A stretch of 64,000 nt of DNA from assembly GCA_033675265.1 (NCBI GenBank), contig JAUJYZ010000802.1, forward strand, positions 147,001 through 211,000. The letters are read 5' to 3'. A program made the translations under genes and the position numbers. The notes beneath the pieces are model-generated. The model was not told the DNA's origin, made no database searches, and saw only the letters and a program-made list of their open reading frames with translations. Shown here in pieces: positions 11,897 through 23,808 of the stretch. Source of the DNA: Actinostola sp. cb2023. Lineage: Eukaryota > Cnidaria > Anthozoa > Actiniaria > Actinostolidae. Position 1 is the stretch's first letter, and every line of letters starts with the position of its first letter.

Positions 11897-13053
11897 GATT
11901 ACTCTGTGAAAGAAGGAACAAGAAGTGTAGCGAAACTAGAAAGAGAACGCTTCTAAACCCACGGATATCTAAACAAAAATGTCCAATAGGAATCGTAGAG
12001 CCTCACACCTGCATGACGTCATCGGCACTGTTTACATACGGGACCTATTTTGATGGAGAGCTCATCAACCAATAGCTCGCGTTTGTTTGTTTTGTGGCAG
12101 ATTCTTTTCAATGGGAACAATCAGCTTCAAAATCGGATTCGCCGTTTTTAGAAGTCAATGTACTTGACTAAATACGTTGTTGCACCCTGTATTTATTCAC
12201 CTTGAAAGACAACGACTCATTATTTACTCAAGTGTCGGGTCTCGTCGATATGTTTGCCGTTCAATCAACTTTAAATTGACTCCAAAAAACTGCATTTGGA
12301 TAAGTGTGAAAGGCGGTTCTTTCTTGAACATATTTTAGTTATTCTTCAAGTGATAATAACTTTATTAAAAAAAAAAAAAATTATAATAAAATAAAGAAAC
12401 ACTTTATAAATATGTAATTAGAAGTTCATGAAATAAAAACGATAAAACGATGAAACTTAAGGGTTAAATGAAGTGAAGAAGGGTTAGTACAGACACGACA
12501 TAACGTTTTAGAATAGATAACAACTATTAAAGTATTTTCATTGTGAGAGATTCAAAACGAAATTAACTTGCATTGTGAATTTGTTGGGTGAAATGGCCAT
12601 CAGTGTGATAACGTTTTCAAATGGCCTACACAGTGGTCTGACTATATGAAAAAATCAAGCTAATTTTCACATGAAAAGTTTTTTACTTTGAAATTCATTT
12701 TTGATGTAATCAATCTCAACTCTGTGCACATTTTGAAAAAGGAACGAATGAATGACGGTAAGCATCTTTCTCAGCTCACTGAACAAAGATAAATATATAT
12801 AAACCAACAAGTTAATAAAAGCCGGCGCCATAGAATACAGTCATCACAATATTCACTCTAATAAGACCACCGTCATCGTTACCATGGTGACCGGCTATCA
12901 CCATCATCATTGCCACATTATTTGCTTATCATCATCATCACATCATCATTTCAAGCCATCATCGTCATTTCATCATCATCACCAGCATCACGATTAGTAT
13001 CATTATCATCATCACGAGCATCATGATTAGTATCATCATCATCATCATCATCA

Positions 13054-13090
<37 letters not shown>

Positions 13091-13654
13091 CATAACGAGC
13101 ATTACGATTAGCATCATCATCACTACCAACAACAACTAGAACATCATCGGATCATCTCTATAAAACTGCGGTTATTTATTATTATTTTTGCTTACTCAGT
13201 CGCGCGGGAGTGGATATATAGCTACAGTATATCTCCGTACTCTAGCGGTTTCGGCTGTTGCAACGCCTTTGAAAGCATGGTTACACGATGTGATGTTTAG
13301 TGCGCGATACGACAAAGATGCATCGCACCAGGAGAGCAAGCAAGAAATCTCCTGTTTCTCAGACTATCATCGTCATCATCATAGTAATCACTATCATTAC
13401 TGACCACCCACCCATCATCCCTCATTACCAAATTTCATTCCCTCTCTTTAATAGTGATGTACGTTAACACCGAAAGAGCCTGTGACGACACAGCTGTGTT
13501 TCAAGCCAATAAACCCATTGACATGAAGTAATACATTGATTCCCTCGCAACGAACATGGTTGCGGGGGCAGAACACGGTCGACACTTTACCCAATGAATT
13601 TAACTGCTAAACTCGTAAAAAATATATCTTAATTTTGATTATAATGACCGACTA

Positions 13655-13726
13655 CAGTAGAACCCCTGTATCTCGAACTCGGTTATCTCGATTCCCATGG
13701 GAGTTCGAGATAACGGGGTTCAACTG
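13655..13726. mobile_element. 72-bp mini-MITE, TA-flanked, CAGT ends
   Basis: It starts CAGTAGAACCCC and ends GGGGTTCAACTG, with inner arms CTCGAACTCG and GAGTTCGAGA. Both ends are flanked by TA (13653-13654 and 13727-13728), the duplication made by Tc1/mariner-pogo transposases. Related ends occur at 32202-32787 and at 33368. Confidence 0.7.
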
Positions 13727-14559
13727 TACTTAGTATACGACGTTATTGCGGGTTTCCTGTGGTCCAACCAGACCATATCTCGGATACCGGATTTTTTATT
13801 ATTCCTTTATTATTTGTTGTCGCGTCTATTTTTCTATCTCACTCAACACCGGCATCGAGCATAATAAAAACCTCGTCATTTCCCCCTACTTTTCCCTGTA
13901 AAAACCCGCAAAAGAGCTTCAAAGTTCGCGGGAATACCCGCAAAGATAATAGGTTTCTAAACTACTTAAATGTCTACGGGAAGGATTCTACAAAAGCGCG
14001 CGCCTGGAATGATTGTCGAGTAAAGGGTCAACGGTAGGGACATCACGCTGACTCGAGTTTACTACTCGACGTTGATAAACCTGTCTAAATCTCACATATC
14101 GTAATTCAGCTTATTGAAGAGATGAATAAAAATTACTACTACTACGAACGTATTAACACACAAAGGCAGCGACAAAAGGAATGGATTTAAAGTAACATTG
14201 ATAGAGCGGTATGCTGTCACGTAGAAGTTCATAAGATAAACATGTTGATATAAAGACATATAGAGGACTAACTTACCTTTATATAACTGTTATAATTCTA
14301 TCACTCGATCTGTACTGATACAGCGTTTATAGATTCATGTCTGTAATATGTGCGTCTTTATATCAGTACTGATGATGTTATAGTACCGACGGTAATAGAA
14401 TACGATACCTTGTGATGTATCTGATGACTATATCGGGATGTACGTCACGTCATCTCTGTAAGTGCGTACTAACAGGGATATCCGTAACGGCTAGCAGCTC
14501 TTGGGTATGGTGTTCCAACCCCGCCCAAATTCGATAAATTTAGTGCCGGTATATAACGG

Positions 14560-14605
14560 GGGGGGGGGGGGGGGGGGGGGGGGGTACGGAAGGGGGGGGG
14601 GGGGG
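14560..14605. repeat. Poly-G tract
   Basis: Two G runs separated by TACGGAA. A G-quadruplex candidate and a likely assembly weak spot. Confidence 0.9.
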
Positions 14606-14769
14606 TACTCCCTTTGTCCAAGTGGTAGGGGTGATCGGCGGTCCTTTTCGGGTTGAAAATATTTCCTGTGTGTACCTTTTAGGGTTCCGACACAAAAGGC
14701 AGTTACGTAACACGAGTCCGTGATTTTATATCAGCACAATCGGCATAGGATAAAATATGGACTGGACTG

Positions 14770-14850
14770 GACTCTTGGACCCTTGGACCCGTTTTTGGAC
14801 TCGTTTTTGGACCCGTTTTTGGACCCGTTTTTGGACACGTTTTTGGACTC
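14770..14850. repeat. TTTTTGGACCCG minisatellite
   Basis: About five tandem units of a 12-15 bp motif (GTTTTTGGACC/T). Noncoding. Confidence 0.8.
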
Positions 14851-15161
14851 CTTTTTTTTTCTATCTTTATTTTATTTTATTTTTCTTGTAATTAACAGCA
14901 TCTGTCAACTACTATGCTCGTTCAGCTCAGTTCAGATCTATAGAGTACACATTGATAACATCAAGCTGTCAGCAAAACATGATTTATTTTTTCCTATTTT
15001 TTCATGTTGCAACTGGGAATAGTTATTATATTATGTTACTATATTATGTTGTTTTCATATTTTAATAGAATTTAGTTAAATTTATTCCTCTGTTACAAGT
15101 AAAGAAAACCATTAATTACGGAAATACGCACGAGTATTTAATATAACAATCATTTACTTAA

Positions 15162-15611
15162 AGTGCCACTAACCCCTATGAGATTGTTTTAAAAATCTAT
15201 TCAATATATGCTGAATAGTTGGTGGGTTCAGTATTTTGTGATTTGAACCTTGCGTTTATGAGTTATAGAGGTTTGAAATCTCAATATGCAAATTTGATGA
15301 CGTCTACTAAGACTTCATTTATTATACAAAAACGCCCTTGTGCTGATTATTGAAAACTTACAGAATATTTTCAAAGTCTTTATAATTGATTTTTTAACTT
15401 TTTTGCCCATTTCAAAAAATAAGTTCTTCTTGAAAAAGTCTAAATAAGTTATGGCAAATTCCTGGGTAGACGTCATCAAATTTGCATATTGAGATTTCAA
15501 ACCTCTATAACTCATAAACGCAAGGTTCAAATCACAAAATACTGAACACACCAACTATTCAGCTTATATTGAATAGATTTTTAAAACAATCTCACAGGGG
15601 TTAGTTGCACT
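15162..15611. mobile_element. TTAA-flanked MITE with about 148-bp inverted arms
   Basis: It begins AGTGCCACTAACCCC and ends GGGGTTAGTTGCACT. The two arms are near-identical over about 148 bp, with a central spacer of roughly 160 bp. TTAA lies directly outside both ends (15158-15161 and 15612-15615), the target duplication of piggyBac-type transposases. No transposase ORF. Confidence 0.75.
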
Positions 15612-15949
15612 TTAATATCATTTTCTATTTTGGCTATATGATGATTAATGTCATATACCTGACCTCAACATTTGCTATTTTTAACTATGCAATATCTAAT
15701 TCATTTTTTAAATGCTGAAAATGAATTTCGAGCAGTTCAATTCTGATCCCTTGACTAACAATTACAAGAAAGGGGATAAACGCAGGCTGTACAGTTCTGA
15801 CGCATTTGACTTTACAGTGAAAGTAGACGTTACTAGGCCTTCCAATCTTCTCCTCCTCGTCTTGCCTGTAGTATCTGCGCAAACAGGAAACAATAACCAG
15901 ATCGTTTGGTGGATTTGGAATAAAAAACTTGTCGCCACATCTCATTTTT

Positions 15950-16026
15950 GTGGCTACTCCTCTTCTTAGAAGAGAGTAGCCACTATGTCATCGAGTGTGT
16001 AAGTCCGTCCGTCCGTCCGTCCGTAA
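15950..16026. repeat. Hairpin plus TCCG microsatellite
   Basis: Arms GTGGCTACTC (15950-15959) and GAGTAGCCAC (15974-15983) enclose a further palindrome TCTTCTTAGAAGA. A short (GTCC)n tract follows. Possible 5' terminal structure of the Helentron. Confidence 0.6.
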
Positions 16027-16460
16027 GTGTCCTAATCTTCGGATAGTGTTCGGAACCTATTGATATCAATCGAACACTGGGCGACGAAAAGCCACGAATC
16101 GAACACTGGGCGACGAACAGCCACGAATTAATCGACGATGAGACGACGTTTCTCCGGTGGTCTCCGATACATTTTCGTAGGATGTATCAGCTCTTTCGGC
16201 AGACTTCGGAAAGTTATCGGCTATTTTCGTGATCTCTCGTGTGGTTGTCGACATTTTATCGATTGTAAACGTCGGTGGGACGTTTCCATGTACTTTACTT
16301 CACGAGTTGGTTTGAAGGTAAGTTATTGCACAAAATACACTATGATTTCATGCTATTTTACATCAATAAGTAGACACAGCTCTCAAGTCAAGTGTTTCTT
16401 CGTACAAGTTTTTCTAGGGTTTTTGATGGTCTGAGGACATTATCGAGCCGAACTGTAACG

Positions 16461-18272
16461 ATGACTGAACCGAAGTGTTTGTTTGGCGTCCATGACGATC
16501 GATGTGCATCCCAGCATCGCCTGGCGATCTATAACCCTTTCACAGGGTCAAATAAATCCCTCACGGGATCAAATAATCTCAGCAATGAGATCCAAAATGT
16601 CTTTCGAGACACAAATAATCCCAGCAATGGGATCAAACATGTCTTTCGAGACACTAGTAATTCCAGAAATGGAATCCAAACAGTCTTTCGAGACTCTAGT
16701 CATCTCAGCAATGAGATCCAAACTGTCTTTCGAGACGCCAATAATTCCAGCAATGGAGCGAAAAATGTCTTTCGAGACGCCAATAATTCCAGCAATGGAG
16801 CAAAAAATGTCTTTCGAGACGCCAATAATTCCAGCAATGGAGCGAAAAATGTCTTTCGAGACGCCAATAATTCCAGCAATGGAGCAAAAAATGTCTTTCG
16901 AGACGCCAATAATTCCAGCAATGGAACGAAAAATTGCCTTTTGGGAACAATTATGAGTAAAAACGCCAACGATGCTAACTGTCATGCACAACCTAAACGA
17001 ACAGTTCAGATCAGATTCTGCATGCAAGCATTCATGAGAGCTGTGTCTAAGTATGACATGAGTATTAACTGTACTGATAATACTGTTATTGATGATGTAC
17101 ATGTATGTAATATTAGTAAAGAAGATATGACAAATCAGACACCTCCATGCATACAAAATGGTAGATATTCTAGACTGCATTCAAAAGTAACCAATAGAGT
17201 CAGAGATAGAGAACCATCTAGGATTTCATTAAGAAAAGTTTTGCAATCATTGAAATGTAGAAAACTGAGAAGGAAGCATAAGAAAATGCTTAAAATGTCA
17301 GTCCCTGTTTCATCTGTTTTGCATAGTATTGCATCAAATTATAAACAATGGAATATTAGATATACTAAGAGACAAGACAGTTTCTACAGTAATTACGTGT
17401 ATTTTATTAATACTAAGACATCAACAATGGCTTATAATGTGTCAGGAAAAAATATTTTACTGTCTGGAGATATTGAACGAAATCCTGGTCCAGTAACAAA
17501 TAATAGTACCTCATCTAGAGCAATAGCTAACCACACATCTGACTTTGTGTTTAACTATAGACTGCTTCGGCAGAGTTTAAGACCACTAGATGTTGGTGGT
17601 GGAGGCGATTGCTTCTTTAAGTCTGTATCACATCAGTTATATTGTGATTCAAGCCATCATTTAGAAATTAGAACAGCAGGTATTCAGTACTTACAGGATA
17701 ATCCAGAACGATTTATCGAAAGCAATGTAGAGAGATCATGGTTGCAATATTTATCGAATATGTCTATGCAAGGAACATGGGCAGATCATATTATTATACA
17801 AGCAGTGGCTGATGCAATGAATTTAAGGATTCACGTCATAGAATCCAATGAAAGTTTTTCAGAGATAACCTTGGTTGAAGCAACAAATATGATTCAAAAT
17901 CCTAGGTCTGTATATTTGGGACACATAGGTGAGATGCATTATATCTCAACGGTGTCAGCTCTATCTGAAAGAAATGCAAATCAAACAGACAGTGACACTA
18001 ACAGTGACACTAATTCAAGTAAATGTCCTGAAAATAATTGCAAAAGAAAGTCCAATGCTAACATGTCAGAATGCCAAAAGGAACAAATGACAAATGTTGA
18101 AATTGAAAAGCCTTGCAATAGTAGCGAATGTACACAGGAAAACAGAATACCAAGCAAAAGTAAAAAGAGCAAAGAGGAAAAAGCTAAATATATGAGACAA
18201 TATAGAGCTGCTAAAGCATCAATTGAAAAAAAAGCAGAACATAATACATACAAGAAAAACTACACTGTATAG
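16461..18272 (+). CDS. Helentron ORF1: 14-aa repeats, 2A peptide, OTU cysteine protease
   Basis: I start it at ATG 16461, because a 100-bp intron (16318-16417, GTAAGT...TTCTAG) appears to precede it in the leader. Residues 30-160 are a 14-residue tandem repeat (core NGAKNVFRDANNSS). A basic stretch follows. Residues 335-344 read GDIERNPGP, a 2A ribosome-skipping motif: peptide release would fall between Gly343 and Pro344. Downstream is an OTU-type cysteine protease domain, with nucleophile Cys384 in GGGGDCFFKS and a likely catalytic His in GEMHYIS. OTU domains are known in Helentrons; their role there is not settled. The C-terminus begins a 20-residue repeat and stops early at 18272 because of a 7-bp insertion; the repeat continues in another frame to 18564. 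Confidence 0.75.
   Translation: MTEPKCLFGVHDDRCASQHRLAIYNPFTGSNKSLTGSNNLSNEIQNVFRDTNNPSNGIKHVFRDTSNSRNGIQTVFRDSSHLSNEIQTVFRDANNSSNGAKNVFRDANNSSNGAKNVFRDANNSSNGAKNVFRDANNSSNGAKNVFRDANNSSNGTKNCLLGTIMSKNANDANCHAQPKRTVQIRFCMQAFMRAVSKYDMSINCTDNTVIDDVHVCNISKEDMTNQTPPCIQNGRYSRLHSKVTNRVRDREPSRISLRKVLQSLKCRKLRRKHKKMLKMSVPVSSVLHSIASNYKQWNIRYTKRQDSFYSNYVYFINTKTSTMAYNVSGKNILLSGDIERNPGPVTNNSTSSRAIANHTSDFVFNYRLLRQSLRPLDVGGGGDCFFKSVSHQLYCDSSHHLEIRTAGIQYLQDNPERFIESNVERSWLQYLSNMSMQGTWADHIIIQAVADAMNLRIHVIESNESFSEITLVEATNMIQNPRSVYLGHIGEMHYISTVSALSERNANQTDSDTNSDTNSSKCPENNCKRKSNANMSECQKEQMTNVEIEKPCNSSECTQENRIPSKSKKSKEEKAKYMRQYRAAKASIEKKAEHNTYKKNYTV
16575..16945 (+). repeat. In-frame 42-bp tandem repeat
   Basis: Nine units, the last five nearly identical, each with GTCTTTCGAGAC. 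Their length is always a multiple of three, so ORF1 stays open; the other frames are open too, which creates antisense and shifted ORFs that are not real. Confidence 0.9.
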
Positions 18273-18564
18273 AGCATCTAAAACATCTGTAGAAGATAAG
18301 GCTAAACATAATGCATACAAGAAAAACTATAGAGCATCTAAGGCATCTGTCGAAGAAAAGGCAGAACATAATGCATACAAGAAAAACTATAGAGCATCTA
18401 AGGCATCTGTCGAAGAAAAGGCAGAACATAATGCATACAAGAAAAACTATAGAGCATCTAAAGCATCTGTAGAAGATAAGGCTAAACATAATGCATACAA
18501 GAAAAACTATAGAGCATCTAAGACACCTGCAGAAGAAAAGGCCAAAAATAATGCATATATGTGA
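18203..18564 (+). repeat. 60-bp tandem repeat encoding charged 20-residue units
   Basis: About five to six copies of a unit encoding YRASKASVEEKAEHNAYKKN. It bridges ORF1 and the Rep ORF. A 7-bp insertion (CACTGTA) near 18263 throws the first unit out of frame. Confidence 0.9.
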
Positions 18565-18584
18565 AAAGTTATAGAGCAAAGCCC

Positions 18585-20996
18585 AAAAGTAATATCCAAT
18601 TTTGGATTTCAAAGTTTCACGATACAGTATCTTCAGGTCCACTGTACATTTGTACTTCCTGTGATCAGTTATAGTACAAACATAGTGTAGTTAATGCTGA
18701 TAGACTTAGAAAGTCTAACCCTGACATTGACAAGTATCTCTGTAATAAGACAAGTGTTGATGACATTGAATGGGTTTGTAAAACATGCTATAATCACTTG
18801 GTTAAAAACAGAGTTCCACCATGTGCTATAGTAAATGGTATGGTATTCCCACAAAAACCAGCATTCTTTGATCTCAATGAATTAGAGTGTAGATTGCTAG
18901 CTCCAAGAATTGCTTTTCTAAAATTAATGCAAGCTCCTAGGGGAAGGCAGCTCAAAATTCATGGTAATATTGTCAATGTACCTGCAGATGTAACTAATAC
19001 GGTAAGCATGTTACCACGGTTACCCAGTGAGGCTGGTACAATCAAAGTGAATTTAAAAAGAAAGTTGCAGTACAAGAGTTCTGCAATGTCATTAAATGTA
19101 AGACCTCATAAAGTTGTTCAAGCTGCACAATGGTTCATGAGTAATAGTAGTCTTTATAAAGATGAAGGTATTGTATTGAACCAAGACTGGGTTAATAATT
19201 ATAATGAACAAGTTTCACAACATGAAAGTAACAATGGATCTGATCAAGAATCAGTCGCAGATGAACAAAATTATAACAATGAAGACGGCCAAAAACCAGA
19301 TAATGACGATGACTGGAGTGAAGTTGAAGCAGAAATTCCTGCAGGTGTTACTGACACTATGCTAACACCTACTGACTTTTTAGAAGACAATGAACGGCAA
19401 GGTATTCTCAATGTTGCACCAGCTGAGGGCAATAGACCATTGAGTGTATTCAGAGATAAATATTCTGAAGAATTAGCATATCCTGGAATATTTCTTGGTC
19501 AGAAAAGACCAGAAATTAAAGAACGCATGGTTAATAAAGTCCACTATAGTGATATCTGTAAATCTGAACTCAGAAGGTCAGATAGAAGAGCAGCTATGTG
19601 TGTTGAAAATATCTTCTATAAAACCAAAAAGCTGCAAATGAAAATCCTTTTAGGGAAATCACAAATTGCACTAAGAAAATGCAAGGGAAATAGCAGAACC
19701 CTAAATGCAGGGCACTTAAAACAACAAGGAACATTAGACAGCTTAATCCGCCATGATGAGGGATTTAAATTCCTGAGAGCATTAAGAGGTTCACCTCCAT
19801 ACTTCGAAAAGGCCAAGAACGACCTTTTTGCAATGATAAGACAGTTAGGACCAGCTTCATTATTTTGTAGTTTCTCATCAGCAGAAACACAATGGATACA
19901 TCTATTAAGAATACTTGGTCAACTTGTTGATCACAATAAATATACTGACGAAGAACTAGAGAACTTAAACTGGGAAGAAAAGTGTAGATTGATCCAAAGT
20001 GATCCTGTAACTTGTGCTAGACATTTTGACTATCAAGTTAGTCAGTTTCTCAGTAACTTTCTCTTATGTGATGCTGCACCACTAGGAAAGATTGCTGACT
20101 GGTTTTACAGAGTAGAATACCAACAAAGGGGTTCACCTCATATTCACATGCTGATATGGCTCGAAGATGCACCACAATTTAAAATAGACAGTGATGCCGA
20201 TGTGACATCATATATTGATAATATAATTACTTGTCAAAAACCAATAGACAACCCTGAACTACTTAAGCTAGTCAATAGACAAATACACAGACATTCTCAT
20301 ACTTGTCGCAAGAATACAAAAAGAGAGTGTCGATTCAATTATCCACAGCCTCCCACGAGGCAAACAGAAATACTGTATCCTCTAGACACTGATATGCCTC
20401 AAAGTGAAATAAAAATGCACAAAGATGCATGGAAATCAATCAAAAAGCATCTAGATGATATGATAGAAGGTGAAGATATTTCCTTTGATCAGTTACTGCT
20501 TGATCTCAATGTCACAGAAGAGAACTATTTACTGGCTATAAGTTCATCGCTTAATACACCTACAGTGTTTTTAAAACGAAATCCAAATGAATTGAGGATA
20601 AACAATTACAATCCTGCTTGTCTTAGTGCATGGAGAGCCAATATGGACATCCAGTTTGTATTAGATGTGTATGCATGTGCTGTATACATAGTCAATTATA
20701 TATCTAAGGCTCAAAAAGGAATGAGTGAACTTTTAAGAGAAGCTTGTAATGAAGCAAGGAAAGGAAATGCTAATATAAAACAGCAAGTGAGAGACATTGG
20801 CAGTAAATTTTTGAATAATGTTGAAATAAGTGCACAAGAAGCTGTATATATTGTTTTACAACTTCCAATGAGAAAAGCATCGCGACAGGTTATATTTATA
20901 AACACTTCACCTCCTGAAGACAGAGTGGAACTTTTAAAGCCAATCAATGATATTAAAGATATGGAAGATGATTGTGAAGAAATATACACTGTCTAG
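18585..20996 (+). pseudogene. Helentron Rep (HUH endonuclease) region, broken
   Basis: The zinc-ribbon-like start (CTSCDQL, later WVCKTCYNHL) is interrupted at 18673 by an in-frame TAG. The longest open part is 18798-20996 (732 residues). It carries the Helitron-like N-terminal region, the HUH motif PHIHMLIW (about 20137), and a two-tyrosine motif (YIVNYISK, about 20682) of the rolling-circle nuclease that nicks and joins the element's ends. The frame is lost near 20985, where the reading continues in the +1 frame into the helicase. So the original Rep-helicase polyprotein is now in at least three frames. Codon bias and AT content match ORF1. Confidence 0.8.
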
Positions 20997-23808
20997 TGGT
21001 TTATTAAAAAGATATTGTAAGCGTCCAGCAAAACTTGAACACTTGACACTTGCAGACTGGGCTGCATGGTATGATTCATGTGGGAAACCATATGTAAAAC
21101 AATCAAATGAATTAGATACTGATAATCTCCCATATGAAACATCTATAGATGATGATCGAAATGATGATGATGATGATAATCTTTGTATCAAAGAGCCTTC
21201 TAGTAAGACTAAGAAAAGAACTAAAGCTAGAGTAATAAGAAGTGTTTGGTTCAATAAGGAAGCTGAACCTGAGAAGCACTACCGTGAGCTTATTATGCTT
21301 TTCACTCCATGGAGAAATGAACAAACCGATTTAATTGGTTTTTGCTCCTCATATCAAGAACGCTGTATACTACTATCCAATATGATCAATGAACAAATGA
21401 AACAATATGCTGTCTGTAATGAAGACTTTAATGAAATACAACATGAAATGAATAGATTGGAGGAAACATATGACTCTATAGCACCTGGTACTCAGAGTGT
21501 TGAACACCAAGACCAGGCTGAAGGTAATACAGATTTACATCCTGATTTCAATGAGAACTACAACCTATCAGATGACATTGGCATTCCTTCAGTTGATTCA
21601 AACACTGAGCCATTAATATTGAATGAATTACAAGATGATGAATATAGACACATGGTACAAATGTTGAATAAAGAACAAAAGGAATTCTTCTATCATGTAC
21701 TACATCTAATAAAAACATCAGATGAACCATTCTATTGCTTCCTTAGTGGAGGAGCAGGTGTGGGCAAATCACACCTGACAAAAGCACTCTATCAGGCAGC
21801 CTTAAAGTATTATAACACTAGAGCTGGTATGAACTTTAGTGAGATTAAGGTATTAATGCTAGCACCTACTGGTAAAGCAGCATATAATATTAAAGGTAAT
21901 ACAATACATAGTGGTCTTGCAGTACCTGCATGTCAGTCATTAAGGAACTACAAATGCCTTGATTCAAGTAGACTGAATACATTAAGATGTCAGCTTGGTG
22001 GAGTCAAACTGATATTCATAGATGAGATATCCATGGTTGGTAACACTATGTTTAATGTACAAATCAACAATAGACTCAAAGATATCAAAGGTAGTTCATT
22101 ACCATTTGGTGGTGTTAGTATTATTGCTATTGGTGATTTATTCCAACTGCAACCAGTTATGGATGGTTATATATTTAAAGATATGGGCACCTCTGATTAT
22201 TAATAGTATTCTTGCTCCCAATATGTGGCAAGAACATTTTAAAATGTTTGAACTGCATGAAATAATGAGACAAAGAGAAAGCAAACACTTTGCTGAGATG
22301 TTAAACAGGCTAAGAGAAGGGAAGCATACTACTGATGATATTTTGAAATTCAAAGAACGAATAATAGAACCCAACAGTTCTCACTATCCCAAAGATGTTC
22401 CTCACTTGTTTATACAGAATGCAAAGGTCAATGATTTTAATGATAGAGCTCACCGTGCTATGTCAGGTACTAAGTATAGTATTAAAGCACATGACAGTGT
22501 CATAGGTGCTGAGTCTCGAGAACTGAGGGATAAAATCATAAAGCAAATACCTAGTGATCCTAGGAAAACGAAACAGTTGCATTCGATGCTAAATATTGCC
22601 GTTGGAGAGAGAACCGAAATCTCTCTTAACACAAGAACAGATGATGGTATGACAAATGGTGCTGGTAATGTGATTAAACACATACAAGTACATCAGACAG
22701 ACAGACCGTCTGGTATAATATGGGTCCAATTCGACCATGCTGATGTTGGTGAGAAAACCAGACGTGATAATAGACAGTTGTATGTCCAAGGTATAGAACC
22801 TACATGGACACCTATCAAACCTATTACCACACAGTTTGCAGTCGGTAGAAATAGAACAGTACAAGTTGTAAGAAAGCAGTTTCCACTGCGACCTGCTGCT
22901 GCTAAAACCATTCACAGATCTCAAGGTGACACTGAGACTAGAGTTGTTGTTAACTTTGATACTAGAAGAGCAATACCTCATATACACTATGTAGGACTAA
23001 GCAGAGTAACAACTATAGAAGGTTTATATATAACGGATCTGTGTGAGAACAAAATAGCTGTTAGTAATGATGTACACCAAGAAATGAACCGTCTAAGATC
23101 TGAAGGCAAACTTAGTCTTTGCTTATCACCTGTCTATGGAGCTGAAGAAATATCTTTTAAACTGTGTTTTTTAAATGCACGTTCTTTGCATAAACACATT
23201 GAAGATGTACGTAGAGACTTGAATTATTCAAGCACTGATGTCAGTATATTCTCTGAAACAAGATTCAGTCATACTGACAGTGATGATATGTATAGTATTG
23301 ATGGATATACATGTAGTTTATTTAGAAATGATGGTACATCAACTGGTAATGTAAGGCCCTTTGCAGGTACAGCAGTGTATAGTCGTACTGACTATTATCC
23401 TGGCTATCCATACTGCCATAATACTAATGGGATTGAGATCACTGTCATGAGATTCTTGAATCTTCCTCATGTTACAATCATAGGAGTATATCGCTCACCT
23501 AGAGTACCACTGAGACAGCTATGTGTAGCATTAAGTGAACTCTTGGACCAGCCATCATCACATGACAATATCTTTATTGGTGACTTCAATGTCAACTGGT
23601 TTAATGAAACAGAAAGAGCAGGTCTTTATAATCTCTTTGTAAGCCATAACTACAGACAACTAGTATCTAACTATACTACTGATAGCAAGACTTGTATTGA
23701 TCATATATAATATATACTAATCTACCAGAAGCACGAATAAAAATGTTTATTTTAGAAACATACTTCACTGATCACAAAGGTATTTGCACCTTGGTAAACT
23801 GTTTTTAG
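20947..23808 (+). pseudogene. Helentron helicase plus AP-type endonuclease, broken
   Basis: First frame (20947-22203): Pif1-like helicase, Walker A GGAGVGKS at about 21750 and Walker B LIFIDE at about 22012. A one-base shift near 22185 moves the reading to 22022-23710. That frame has the helicase C-terminal motifs KTIHRSQGDT and HYVGLSRVT, then an exonuclease-endonuclease-phosphatase domain from about 23150 (LNARSLHKHI, SETRF, IGDFNVNW). A second shift inside an AT run near 23708 puts the end of that domain, with its catalytic Asp-His in FTDHKGI, in another frame stopping at 23808. The endonuclease fused after the helicase is diagnostic of Helentrons. Confidence 0.8.

Larger units (their letters stand above)
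11897..15157. other. Intergenic, microsatellite-rich, no gene seen
   Basis: This holds an A-run near 12366-12380, CAT/ATT microsatellites (about 12895-13095 and 13370-13400), a mini-MITE (13655-13726), a long G tract (14560-14605) and a TTTTTGGAC minisatellite (14770-14850). Short open frames at 13188, 13759 and 14720 follow the repeats and show no domain. Confidence 0.6.

Noticed and set aside
14560..14605. Poly-G tract as a telomere-like or regulatory element
   Set aside because: It is a plain G homopolymer with no telomeric unit and no gene nearby.
16483..17180. Alternative and antisense ORFs over the Helentron 42-bp repeat
   Set aside because: They are by-products of a repeat whose length is a multiple of three; the frame that continues into the 2A and OTU region is the real one.
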